Assembly: GCF_017813245.1 (NCBI RefSeq)
Contig: NZ_JAGIQL010000046.1
Coordinates: 1 to 41,796 of the forward strand
Reading direction: 5' to 3'
Origin: Streptomyces montanisoli
GTDB lineage: Bacteria; Actinomycetota; Actinomycetes; Streptomycetales; Streptomycetaceae
Length of the DNA: 41,796 nucleotides
A model generated the notes under the pieces. That model saw only the letters and a list, made by a program, of their open reading frames with translations, was not told where the DNA came from and did no database searches. Of the stretch, positions 33,195-41,749 are shown piece after piece (the stretch's first letter is position 1; the number at the start of each line of letters is the position of its first letter). The position numbers and the translations under genes are program-made.

Positions 33195-34753
33195 GCGGTG
33201 GCAAGCCCGTCGCGGGCGAGACCGACTTCGAGTCGATGTCACATGAGGAGATGCTGGCTCTGCTCAAGGGGGCAGACCACGGAGCGGTCAGCGACGTGTC
33301 GGTGAAGTTGGCAGAGGTGTCCAAGACGGTCTTGGACATCGGTAACCGCCTGAAGGGACACGTAGCCGGGCTGAAATACGAAGGCGAGGGCGGCGACGCC
33401 TTCCGTGAGTGGAGCCACCAGACGGCGAACGCAACGCTGCGGCTGAGCGACTACGCGGACAAGGCCGGGAAGTTCATGGGCCACGTCGCAAATTCGATCG
33501 CGGAGACACACTCCAAGATGCCGGCGCTCTCGCAGACGACAAGCGCGCAGGCGGACCTGCACCATGCGACGAAGGCGCTGGAGCACAGCGACTCTCCAAG
33601 CCCGAGCCTGGAGAAGAGCGCGATGCTGGCGAACGCGCGCATCGAGTCGACCCGCGGCGACGCGGCATCGACGATGCGCGCGCTGGCAACGTCGTACGTC
33701 CACAACGGCGGCCAGATCAACGCCCTGAAGCCGCCAACCTTCCCGCCCCCGGCACACGAGTTGGGCAAGGACTGGATCGACCCACACGTGGATGTGAGCC
33801 GGGCAGGATCGTCGGCAGGGAGCGGAAGCCACACTCTGCCGGGCGGCGGTGGCGGACAGCGCGCTTACAGCGTAAGTGGCAACCGTTCCGTCGTTTCGCC
33901 TGGCGGGGGTGTGCCGGAGTCAAAGCACCTTGCATACGAAGGTGGCACAGACAGCCTTGCGCCCATCCCGCACGTGCCCGATGCCCATATGGAGATCAAC
34001 AGCACCGCTCCTCCGGTAGCCCCACCGAACCCGACTCCTCATGGTGCTCTTCCTCCAGGCCCGAACGGTTCGCAAGCAGCACAGTCGGGTGTCGTCCCTC
34101 CTGCTTTCGGAGGACCAATCGGAAGCCTCCCTCACTCTGGTGGCAGGTCAGGAAGCAACTTCAGTGTGCGCCCGGGAGGCGGCTTTTCGGGCGGGCGAGT
34201 GCCGCGGTTCGGGTCAGCTTTCTCAGAGGGCACGACGCCAGCGGGTACCAGCGGATCTACGCCTCGCCCGAACGGCATCTCGGGTGGGCGACCAGTGCAA
34301 TCACCCAGCGGCAGGCCACCTGCCCGGCTGCCTCGCGGCACGGTCGTCGGTGGTGAGGAGCCCTCGAACGGGTCGACTGGACGCCCCATGATGGGCCGAG
34401 GCACCTCGGCCATGCGTATGGGCGGCGAAGGAGCTGCAGGAGCGGGGCGCAACGGTCTCGTGGGCGGACGAAGGCTCGCTTCAGACCCGGGTGGAGTGGT
34501 CGGTAGACCTGCACAATCTGGGAAGTTGGGCGGCAGGCCGTTCACACAGGGAGGCTCTGGTCTCGTAAGAGACGATGAGGAGAACTCCCGTCAGCAGTCG
34601 AGGAACGGCCGTATGGGCATGACGCCTCGTGGCGGTAAGAGACCACGCAGTCGTGAAGATGAGCGCGGCGGCGAGCGCCCGGACTACCTGACAGAGGACG
34701 AGGAAACCTGGCAGCAGGGCAGCCGACAGGTTGTGCCTCCTGTGATCGATTGA
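33191..34753 (+). CDS. PPE/WXG-like protein with Gly/Pro-rich tail and YLTEDEETW C-terminal motif
   Basis: A 520-residue protein. Residues 1-180 are helical and WXG/PPE-like, with GEGGDAFREWSHQTANATLR at the expected turn (FREW). Residues 190-490 are Gly/Pro/Ser/Arg-rich and probably disordered. The end RPDYLTEDEETWQQ...VPPVID is a compact motif that I recall at the C-termini of similar actinobacterial proteins next to mycosins. It is likely a type VII-related substrate or chaperone partner, and its position just before a mycosin suggests processing. GTG start with GGGGGGAGACGG upstream. Confidence 0.7.
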   Translation: MSGGKPVAGETDFESMSHEEMLALLKGADHGAVSDVSVKLAEVSKTVLDIGNRLKGHVAGLKYEGEGGDAFREWSHQTANATLRLSDYADKAGKFMGHVANSIAETHSKMPALSQTTSAQADLHHATKALEHSDSPSPSLEKSAMLANARIESTRGDAASTMRALATSYVHNGGQINALKPPTFPPPAHELGKDWIDPHVDVSRAGSSAGSGSHTLPGGGGGQRAYSVSGNRSVVSPGGGVPESKHLAYEGGTDSLAPIPHVPDAHMEINSTAPPVAPPNPTPHGALPPGPNGSQAAQSGVVPPAFGGPIGSLPHSGGRSGSNFSVRPGGGFSGGRVPRFGSAFSEGTTPAGTSGSTPRPNGISGGRPVQSPSGRPPARLPRGTVVGGEEPSNGSTGRPMMGRGTSAMRMGGEGAAGAGRNGLVGGRRLASDPGGVVGRPAQSGKLGGRPFTQGGSGLVRDDEENSRQQSRNGRMGMTPRGGKRPRSREDERGGERPDYLTEDEETWQQGSRQVVPPVID

Positions 34754-34779
34754 GCCCGCCGGAATAGGTCAGAGGAATA

Positions 34780-36207
34780 ATGCGCAGAGCACATGGACAG
34801 TCGCTGGGTCTCAAGACTGTCGCGACGTCAGCCGTAGCCATGTTGCTACTGGGTATTTCAGCTGTGCCCGCATGGGCTTCCGAGACTGTGCGAGAGAGAC
34901 AGTGGCACCTGGATGCCATGGAAGCTGACTCGATCTGGAAGATCACCACGGGCAAGGGTGTCTCGGTAGCGGTGATCGACTCAGGTGTGGACAAGTCCTT
35001 GCCTGACCTGCAGGGGCAAGTCCTGCCAGGAAAGGACTTTTCCAAGCAAAAGGGTAACGAGTATACAGACGTCGCAGAGCACGGATCTGGCATGGCGGCA
35101 CTCATCGCCGCCACCGGAAAACTGGGCCCGGTACAGGGATCATGGGGCCTGGCCCCCGGCAGTAAGATCATTCCCGTTCGGATTCCCTACGCGCTTGAAG
35201 CGTTGGCGAAGGATGGCGAACCGTTCGATACCAGTATGGCTCGCGCAATCAGGTGGGCTGCGGATTCATCGGCCAGAATCCTCAGTATTTCAGTCGCAGA
35301 TCCGACTGGAGACAGTCCGGAGCTTCAAGCTGCCGTAAAATATGCTCTCAGTAAGAACAAATTGATTTTTGCTGGAGTGGGAAATAGTGCCGAAAAGGGA
35401 AATCCGGTCGAATATCCTGCTGCGACGCCAGGCGTCGTAGGCGTGGGTGGCCTAGACCGCAAGGCTACTCTCATGCCGTTTTCGGAGACAGGGCCGCAGG
35501 TTGATCTTTCTGCACCCGCGCAAGACATCATCAAGGCATGTGTCGGAACTACCGGGTTGTGTGGCGGCAGCGGCACGAGTGATGCGACCGCCCTCGCGTC
35601 TGCATCAGCGGCTCTCCTTTGGTCGGTACACCCGCACTGGACCAACAACCAGGTCCTGCGCGTTCTCTTGAACACAGCGAGCGGTGTTGCCGGTGGCGCC
35701 CGTCACAACGAAGCGGTCGGATACGGAGCTGTTCGCCCATACCAGGCGCTACTCCACCCCGGAAACCCGGGCCCCGCAGACGTCTATCCCCTGCCAGATC
35801 TCGCTGCCTCCGAGAAGAAGTCGGCGTCGCCCTCTGCCTCGGCTGGTGCTCCGGCCAACAAGGGAAGCGCCGGCAGCGAGCACAGCAGCAAGCCGTCGGC
35901 AGCAGCGGCCTCGGACGCCGGCGGAGGCGGCGGTCTCGGCCTGTGGATCGGCGTAGGGGCAGCCGCAGTTGTCGTCCTCGGCGGCGGCGCCTACGCGGTA
36001 ACCCGCTCTCGTCGCAAGGCAGCAGCCCTCGCAGCGGCCGCCCCACCGCCGCCCTCGTACTACGCGTACACGACGCAGCCCCAGCAGTACTACCCGCCAC
36101 AGTCGCCCGGCCAGCAGCCCCAGCAGGCACAGCCGTACCCGGGACAGCAACCACCACAGCCTCCGCAGGGCGGAGGAGGGAATCTGCCACCATCGGCCGA
36201 AGCCTGA
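34780..36207 (+). CDS. mycP: Type VII secretion-associated serine protease (mycosin, S8)
   Basis: A 475-residue subtilisin-family protease. Signal peptide 1-33 (AWA cleavage), catalytic Asp67 in VAVIDSGVD, His101 in EHGSGMAALIAATG, oxyanion Asn202 in GVGNSA and nucleophile Ser267 in GTSDATALASASAAL. The cysteine pair in KACVGTTGLCGG is mycosin-like. A Ser/Lys-rich linker leads to a C-terminal transmembrane helix (about 386-410) and a roughly 60-residue Pro/Gln/Tyr-rich cytoplasmic tail. Mycosins sit outside the membrane, stabilise the secretion complex and cleave substrates. It follows the PPE-like gene by 26 bases with an AGAGGAATA ribosome site. Confidence 0.9.
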   Translation: MRRAHGQSLGLKTVATSAVAMLLLGISAVPAWASETVRERQWHLDAMEADSIWKITTGKGVSVAVIDSGVDKSLPDLQGQVLPGKDFSKQKGNEYTDVAEHGSGMAALIAATGKLGPVQGSWGLAPGSKIIPVRIPYALEALAKDGEPFDTSMARAIRWAADSSARILSISVADPTGDSPELQAAVKYALSKNKLIFAGVGNSAEKGNPVEYPAATPGVVGVGGLDRKATLMPFSETGPQVDLSAPAQDIIKACVGTTGLCGGSGTSDATALASASAALLWSVHPHWTNNQVLRVLLNTASGVAGGARHNEAVGYGAVRPYQALLHPGNPGPADVYPLPDLAASEKKSASPSASAGAPANKGSAGSEHSSKPSAAAASDAGGGGGLGLWIGVGAAAVVVLGGGAYAVTRSRRKAAALAAAAPPPPSYYAYTTQPQQYYPPQSPGQQPQQAQPYPGQQPPQPPQGGGGNLPPSAEA

Positions 36208-36474
36208 TGCGTCGGCAATCACCCAGCCGGGTCGCAACTTCCTCAGTGCTACGCGCTCACTTCCACAGAGAAGGCCGCAGGTCAGGTGAGTGCTTGGATG
36301 CCTCAGCACACAGCCGTAGCCCCGTTGCCTTGTCCAATAAGGCCAGAAAGCTCGATATGTCCTGGTAATTGGACTCCCGCAGGATGACAAAGAGACGATA
36401 AAGTACTCGGGCGCATGAGAAGCCGAGCGACGTCCTGGCGCGCGGCGACACGGGGATGGAAGGACGGGGGCACC
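36208..36474 (+). promoter_or_regulatory. Intergenic region inside the type VII-related cluster
   Basis: 267 bases without a gene. AT content rises near 36340-36405; TTGGAC (36369-36374) and GATAAAGT (36397-36404) are promoter-like but spaced too widely for a standard site. A second transcript probably starts here. Confidence 0.3.
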
Positions 36475-36906
36475 ATGTCGTTCGAGGACGAGTGGGCATC
36501 TGCTCGGGGGCAGGCAGCACAGAACGTCAGTATGAAGCTGAACCATCTGGCGCCTGAGCCAGGCGGATCGGGTGGCCCGTCCGCCAAGGACTTGCAGGTC
36601 AATCAGGACCACCTCGGAGCGCTAGGCAGTGCCGCATACCACCTGCACGACACGCTGACGACGGATGGGCGTCTCGCGGAAGAGAGCACGCAGACCGCAG
36701 CGTCGATGCTGACAGTCAGCAGCTTCCGGACGGGTCGAGCCCTGCAGACTGTGCACGACAACTGGAAGTCACAGGTCGACACCCTGTTGGGTGCCTGTGC
36801 ACTCATCTCCAACCACCTGGACTACAGCGCATCGTCGCACGCCAAGGAGGAGGCCGACATCAAGACCTCGATGCAGGTGTCCGCCATCAACTCTTACTTC
36901 AAGTGA
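36475..36906 (+). CDS. Small WXG100/EspC-like protein
   Basis: A 143-residue protein beginning MSFEDEWASARGQ. It is mostly helical, with a central turn HDNWKSQVDTLLGAC where WXG proteins carry Trp-x-Gly (here Trp-Lys-Ser), then LDYSASSHAKEEADIKTSM. No signal peptide. GGACGGGGG precedes the ATG, which favours this start over an upstream ATG at 36415. It lies 16 bases before the large gene and probably forms a secreted or chaperone pair with it. Confidence 0.65.
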   Translation: MSFEDEWASARGQAAQNVSMKLNHLAPEPGGSGGPSAKDLQVNQDHLGALGSAAYHLHDTLTTDGRLAEESTQTAASMLTVSSFRTGRALQTVHDNWKSQVDTLLGACALISNHLDYSASSHAKEEADIKTSMQVSAINSYFK

Positions 36907-36922
36907 GCGGAGGGGAGCAGGC

Positions 36923-39301
36923 GTGCTGACCTACAACGACGTCTACAACGTGCCACTGGACAAGCTTGCCGAAGCCATGAACGACTGGTCGTCAATGGCC
37001 GGCAAGTTGGAGACACTGGCCAAGACGGCGCGTACGACGATGGCTGACAAGGCCAAGGACGAGTACTGGACCGGCAGTAACGCCGACGTCACCAAGCCTT
37101 TCATCGACAAGACCGCGAAGGAGTTCAGCGACGCGGCCAAGGAAGCGAAAGGCATCCACGCCATCATCTCGGAGGCGCACACCGCTTTCAAGAAAGCGCA
37201 GAAAGACCTCCAAAAACTCATCGATCACGACGCCCCTGCGCAAGGCCTTGTGATCGGCCCGCACGGCAAGGTGGAGGCGCTCCATCCGGTCGAGAGCGAT
37301 AATCTCGCTCGGCACGACCCCGACTTTTCCGAGATCTACGGGAAGCAGCAATCCCGCATTCGTGCCATGCAGAAGCGGGTCGACGCCATCGTTGAGACGT
37401 GCGATGACGCGGACACCTCTGCCGCCAACGCACTCAAAGCCGATGCTACGCCGGACAAGCACCAGTTCAGCACTCCTGCGTACAGCAGCCTGGACGCAGA
37501 AGAGGCCCATCGTGCAGCCGCTCTGGCGAGGAAGGGTGCTGACCTTACACACACTGAGCTACAACAGCTGAACGAGCTGCTGAGCGATAACAGTAAGTCA
37601 CCAGAATTCTCCCGAGACTTCTACAAGAACCTAGGACCGAAGGAATCGCTAGTATTTTACGGGCAGCTCGCGGAGAGCCCATACGGGCTCGGCAACGACA
37701 TCGACAAGCAGCGTCTCAAGGACGTTAAAGCGCTCCAGAAGAACCTGGGGATGACGTTGGCGACGGCCACGCAGTCGCAGGGTAAGAACGATGACTGGCC
37801 ATCCAAGTGGTCTACCCAAATGCGTCACTTGGGGACGCAGCAACTGCAGTTGACCAAGAACACTATGAACCCCAACGCGGCGCCCTACGGATACCAGTTG
37901 CTTGCTGGCATGCTGCGATACGGTGACAATTACAATCCGAAATTTTTGGATCCCATTGCGGAACATGTGACGCAGTTGCATGCGAAGGACCCCTACATGT
38001 TCATGCAGAACAAGGGGATCAATGTCCCGAACGATCCTAACTTCTTCAATCCGTCGGGGAAGGACGGTGCGGGGTACGATCCCGTGAACGGTGTCCTGGA
38101 AGCGCTCGGTCACAGCCCGGACGCCTCAAAGCATTTCTTCCACGACTCGCCGCACGCTTATGACCAGGATGGTGACCTGGTCAGCGGACCACCGAAGGAC
38201 GCAGACGGCAAGGAGATCAAGAGCTACTTCAAATTCTTCGCCAACGGTGATTACCAAATGGCGCCAGACAGCACAAGTCTGGATCCAAAGGACATGAAGG
38301 CCGCCGCCAGCTACACCACAGATGCCTTCGGCCATGCTCTGGAGTCGGCAACACTTGGGTATCCTTATGACGACCCCAAGCCAGATCCGACGGAGGCGAT
38401 GAAGCATCGCGACGCTATGTCGGCGAGCATCATGAAGGAAGTAATCACCACCTACGGTGGTGATTCAGGCGCTGAGCTGATCTTCAAGCATCAGCAGGCC
38501 CTGTCCGACAGCCTCGGGAATATGGCTGCGGGATACGTTGACGATCTCAACTGGGCGAATTCTGGTGATCACGCTGACAGTGCGTTTGCACCTTCGGAAA
38601 ATCTTTCCGGGCACGTGAAGATGACCGATATCGAAGCAACGCAATTCCTGAGCACCCTCGGTCAGAGTCCGGATGCGTATGCCACAGTGTCCCAGGCGAA
38701 TCGGATTTATGCAGATTCCGCGTTGGAGAAGTTTGCTGGCTCTGATGGCCATCAACCCGCGTGGGGGCGAATCGATGAGATCGGACGCTACACGGCGGGA
38801 ATGCAAGGCACGCTGGACGACGGTCGCGCTTCTGAAATTATGGCTCAGCACGGACATACTGCTGAGGAATACAGCGAGTCCATGAAGGAAAGATCTTTTT
38901 GGGTGGATCTCGGTACAGGAGCTGTGGTTGCTGCTGGCGTAGCAGCCCTGCCGATTGCAGCCCCAGTGGCTGGGGCGTCAGCGGTTCTTGTTCCTCTCGC
39001 CATGAGTAACGGTCAAACTGTGGTCAATCACTACATCGGCGACCTCACCGGCGGTTGGGTCGACGCAAATACGGGCGATCACAATGATCAAGTGGCGCAG
39101 GCAGGACGTGATCAAGCCCGCGCCGTCATCAAGGCTGGTTCGGATAATGCTAGGAAGCCGTTGGACCTTTTCATTGATAACCATCATCTAAAGCGTGGAG
39201 ATGAGCACTTGCAAATTGTGCTCAGTCAAAGTGACCACTCCTATGGGGAGGCATCGAACCGCTCTGAATGGTATCGAAGTAGCCCTCAGACGGATGGCTG
39301 A
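36923..39301 (+). CDS. Large uncharacterised protein with WXG-like N-terminus (792 aa)
   Basis: The N-terminal 120 residues are a helical hairpin with MNDWSSMAGKL and DEYWTGSNADVTKPF, recalling WXG/LXG toxin-delivery domains. The middle (about 200-600) includes PEFSRDFYKNLGPKESLVFY, which I associate with uncharacterised streptomycete proteins (DUF6571-like; low certainty). Near 680-710 is a hydrophobic stretch GAVVAAGVAALPIAAPVAGA, a possible membrane insertion segment. The C-terminus (DHSYGEASNRSEWYRSS) matches no toxin domain I know. GTG 36923 follows AGGGGAG. Base composition is visibly less GC-rich than the flanking core genes. Confidence 0.7.
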   Translation: MLTYNDVYNVPLDKLAEAMNDWSSMAGKLETLAKTARTTMADKAKDEYWTGSNADVTKPFIDKTAKEFSDAAKEAKGIHAIISEAHTAFKKAQKDLQKLIDHDAPAQGLVIGPHGKVEALHPVESDNLARHDPDFSEIYGKQQSRIRAMQKRVDAIVETCDDADTSAANALKADATPDKHQFSTPAYSSLDAEEAHRAAALARKGADLTHTELQQLNELLSDNSKSPEFSRDFYKNLGPKESLVFYGQLAESPYGLGNDIDKQRLKDVKALQKNLGMTLATATQSQGKNDDWPSKWSTQMRHLGTQQLQLTKNTMNPNAAPYGYQLLAGMLRYGDNYNPKFLDPIAEHVTQLHAKDPYMFMQNKGINVPNDPNFFNPSGKDGAGYDPVNGVLEALGHSPDASKHFFHDSPHAYDQDGDLVSGPPKDADGKEIKSYFKFFANGDYQMAPDSTSLDPKDMKAAASYTTDAFGHALESATLGYPYDDPKPDPTEAMKHRDAMSASIMKEVITTYGGDSGAELIFKHQQALSDSLGNMAAGYVDDLNWANSGDHADSAFAPSENLSGHVKMTDIEATQFLSTLGQSPDAYATVSQANRIYADSALEKFAGSDGHQPAWGRIDEIGRYTAGMQGTLDDGRASEIMAQHGHTAEEYSESMKERSFWVDLGTGAVVAAGVAALPIAAPVAGASAVLVPLAMSNGQTVVNHYIGDLTGGWVDANTGDHNDQVAQAGRDQARAVIKAGSDNARKPLDLFIDNHHLKRGDEHLQIVLSQSDHSYGEASNRSEWYRSSPQTDG

Positions 39302-39359
39302 AACATATTCTGCGAAGAGGTGTACTTGGAAAACGAGCGCGATAAGAGAGGTGCTAACT

Positions 39360-40088
39360 ATGCGTTATAGGCTGAGGGTGTTTGGTGCCTTGATGGGCGT
39401 CTGTTGTGTTCTTACGGGATGTACTGATAGTGGTAGTGGGCAAAAGCACCCGGCGACTCCAAAATTTATGAGTGCGCACAAACTCTGCGGCGATGAGGGA
39501 CTTTCTCAAGAGGCGGCAAAAGCGGTCGAGTACCTCGCGGGCTCCAGGGACTTCGATAGAGACCAGGATCGACTCAGTCCTGAAAGTGCGGCAGAATCAC
39601 TTGTGCAATCTTACCAGCCCGGTGATCCAACGGACGATTTGAAAAAAGCGCGGGCATGCGTAATTAACTTGCATGATGGCGACTGGGGGGCAATGACTGC
39701 CGGCCTTGCTATTGTGCCCAAGGATGATCCCCGTAAGGCGTCCGGGGGGAACGCAGGAACTTATCGGCTTGGCGACAACCTTGGCTACTCATATCCAGGC
39801 GGCGCCGATCTATACTTCAACTGTGTTAGTGCGCAGTTGGCCGACAGCTCACATGACCATCCGCTTGTGCGAGCGGAGTTGGTGGTTGCTCCGTCGCTCT
39901 GGCACCTTGCCGGGCATAAGAAGACCGATGTGCAGAAGGCGCAATTGATTCTCATCAATGCCATTGCGTTCACAGCGAGCAAGGAGCTTGGCTGCACGGA
40001 CTATGGCGGTTTGCGGCAGACAACCAAGCCGCGTTTGGTGGCTCAGCATCAAACATCGTCGCCTTCCACCGCACTGGCCACCGATTAA
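39360..40088 (+). CDS. Lipoprotein of unknown function
   Basis: A 242-residue protein. A signal peptide ends in the lipobox VLTG-C (Cys21), so the mature protein is anchored to the outer face of the membrane. The mature part has several cysteines (LCGDEG, RACVIN, FNCVSA, LGCTDY) and a conserved-looking YRLGDNLGYSYPGGADLYFN. I do not recognise a family. It follows the 792-residue gene by 58 bases with GAGAGG before the ATG and ends before a bidirectional terminator. A role as partner or immunity protein for the preceding gene is a guess from position. Confidence 0.75.
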   Translation: MRYRLRVFGALMGVCCVLTGCTDSGSGQKHPATPKFMSAHKLCGDEGLSQEAAKAVEYLAGSRDFDRDQDRLSPESAAESLVQSYQPGDPTDDLKKARACVINLHDGDWGAMTAGLAIVPKDDPRKASGGNAGTYRLGDNLGYSYPGGADLYFNCVSAQLADSSHDHPLVRAELVVAPSLWHLAGHKKTDVQKAQLILINAIAFTASKELGCTDYGGLRQTTKPRLVAQHQTSSPSTALATD

Positions 40089-40098
40089 GTATCGAACC

Positions 40099-40134
40099 CT
40101 GGCGGCGGGCGCCTGCAGAGCGGGCCGCCGCCAG
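40099..40134. terminator. Bidirectional terminator between lipoprotein and DUF397 genes
   Basis: CTGGCGGCGG (40099-40108) and CCGCCGCCAG (40125-40134) form a perfect 10-bp stem with a 16-base loop that can fold further. Confidence 0.7.
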
Positions 40135-40163
40135 CCAGACGACCGCCTGCGTGCCTGCCTGGG

Positions 40164-40355
40164 TCAACGCCCTGACGCGAAGCGTACGAAGCGCTCCCAC
40201 TCTGCGCCGCCGACGGTGCACGTCGGGCCCGTGATGTCTTTGGAGTCCCGCACGCGGATGATGCTTTCGGTGATGGCGATCTCTACGCAGTCGTCGCCCT
40301 GGCTGCCGCTGTAGCTGGACTTGAACCAGGCAAGTTCTCTCTGACCGTTGCTCAT
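40164..40355 (-). CDS. DUF397 domain protein
   Basis: A 63-residue protein with the family signature LAWFKSSYSGSQGDDCVEIA, IRVRDSKD and a late WERFVRFA. DUF397 proteins are small partners encoded beside XRE/DUF5753 regulators in streptomycetes and may act as toxin- or antitoxin-like modulators. ATG 40355 overlaps the end of the regulator gene by ATGA, so the two are coupled. A longer frame to 40388 is rejected for that reason. Confidence 0.92.
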   Translation of the reverse strand: MSNGQRELAWFKSSYSGSQGDDCVEIAITESIIRVRDSKDITGPTCTVGGAEWERFVRFASGR

Positions 40356-41253
40356 AGCTCTCCTCGCAATCGCTCCAGCAGGTCCCACGACTCCTTGGCG
40401 TTCAGTGCCTGCGAGCGAAGTGTGTCATAGCGCTGGCAGAGCAGGCTCACCTCTTTCCGGTCGGAGATGAGACGACCGTTCTGCTGTCCCTCTGAGTAGC
40501 TGACCTTCTGCCCTACAGGGGTCTCCAGGATCCGCATGGGTCCGTCCAAGCAGGCGTGCAACCCGGCCTTCAGTGGTACTACCTGCAGCGTTACGTTGCG
40601 TGGGGCGCTGAGTTCCAGGACGTGGTCGATCAGTGAGCGCCTTGCTTGTGCATCGCCGAACTCCCGGCGGAACACCTGCTCTTCGATGATGAAGCTGAAC
40701 GGCACTTTGGGCGCTCTCGCATCGTCGTCTGCCGTTCCATCCGGGCGGTGAGTTGTGCCTCCAGTTCTTCGTCGGTTCGCAGCGGGATCGTGCCCTCGAA
40801 CACCGCTCGCGCGTACGCCTCCGACTGCAACAGCCCCGGCACCAGCCGGCACTCGTACGTGCACAGGCTCACTGCCTCTCGTTCCAGCCGGGCCCAGCGG
40901 CGGAACCATGTCGCCAGGCCTGCCTCGCCTCGGGTGAGGTGGCGGGCGGCTTTGCGTAGTGCGCCGGTGTTGCCGAGGGCCTCCTCCGCGCGTTCCACGA
41001 ACGTCTGGTCCGGCATGCGGCGACCCAGCTCGATCGACTCCACCGTGTGTTTGGAGTAGCTGACCCGCTCACCGAGGTCGGCACGGCTCAGGCCGGCGTG
41101 CTCGCGCAGGGCCTGGACGAAGGCGCCGAACGTGCGCAGGCTGTCTGACGGGTGTGGCTCCCGCTCGTACTCTGCTGTCGGGGGTGCCGCTCCCGCGCCA
41201 TCGCGCCCGGTGCTCCTTGCGGCGCCCGTCGAATCCTCATCTTCCGTGTCCAT
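40352..41253 (-). pseudogene. XRE-family regulator with DUF5753 domain, interrupted by a -1 frameshift at a slippery heptamer
   Basis: The first frame (from ATG 41253, with GGGGAGG upstream) encodes an XRE helix-turn-helix (FGAFVQALREHAGLSRADLGERVSYSKHTVESIELG) and the first part of DUF5753 up to MRERPK. It then leaves the family and stops at 40630 after 207 residues. The remainder continues in the -1 frame as VPFSFIIEEQVFRREFGDAQ to stop 40352. The frames join exactly at CCCAAAG (minus strand, 40711 to 40705), read C-CCA-AAG. A -1 slip there gives a normal 300-residue protein. So this is either programmed frameshifting, a one-base deletion or a sequencing error. Such regulators act with DUF397 partners in development and antibiotic control. 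Confidence 0.85.
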
Positions 41254-41281
41254 GTCGCCTCCCCTGTCCGTCCCTGCACCC

Positions 41282-41380
41282 TGACGCATCGTCACTTGCT
41301 CGGCTCTATGGGGACTCAGCGTGACGCACTCGTGCCCGTACCGTCCACAATGTGTGTCCGTACGCTGACTCACCGTACGG
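41282..41380. promoter_or_regulatory. Candidate operator palindromes upstream of the XRE gene
   Basis: Two inverted repeats lie in the gap between the XRE gene (minus) and the YdeI-like fragment (plus): TGACG-CAT-CGTCA (41282-41294) and CCGTACG-N9-CGTACGG (41358-41380), with an extra CCGTAC at about 41336. They are plausible autoregulatory sites, inferred from symmetry only. Confidence 0.4.
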
Positions 41381-41560
41381 GCGCGGGTAGCCGGCAATCG
41401 GGCGGTCATGGCCCTGAGCTAGGTCGTGGCTTCCGCCGGGCCGGGTCGGCGTGTGCAGCGGCGCCGCGCGCCCGGCACGGAACGCGGGGATCAGCTCGCT
41501 CACACGAGGGAGACGCATGCCTCTGACGAAAGCAGGCCGTGTGTGTGGTTCGCTGCTTGG

Positions 41561-41722
41561 GTGACTCAGGACTTGGAGATCGTCGCGTTCGAATCCGCCG
41601 AGGCGTTCCGGGTGTGGCTCGGCGCGAACCATGCCGTGTCGCCCGGCATCTGGCTCAAGCTTCGCAAGAAGCCCTCTCTGTCAGCCTTGGGTGAGACGTT
41701 CCGCTTCGGCGGGTTAGCCTGA
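41561..41722 (+). pseudogene. Truncated YdeI-like protein fragment
   Basis: A 53-residue frame starting at GTG 41561. LEIVAFESAEAFRVWLGANHAVSPGIWLKLRKKP matches the N-terminus of YdeI/OmpD-associated family proteins, normally about 190 residues. After LSALGETFRFGGLA it stops, before the rest of the domain. A new gene starts 28 bases later, so the C-terminal part is missing rather than displaced nearby. It is probably a deletion remnant. Confidence 0.65.
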
Positions 41723-41749
41723 GAGGGCACGACAGGAGAACCACCCCTC

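Noticed and set aside
34780..40088. TTA (bldA-dependent) leucine codons in the less GC-rich cluster
   Set aside because: I scanned the AT-richer genes by eye and saw no in-frame TTA; the TTA strings seen are out of frame.
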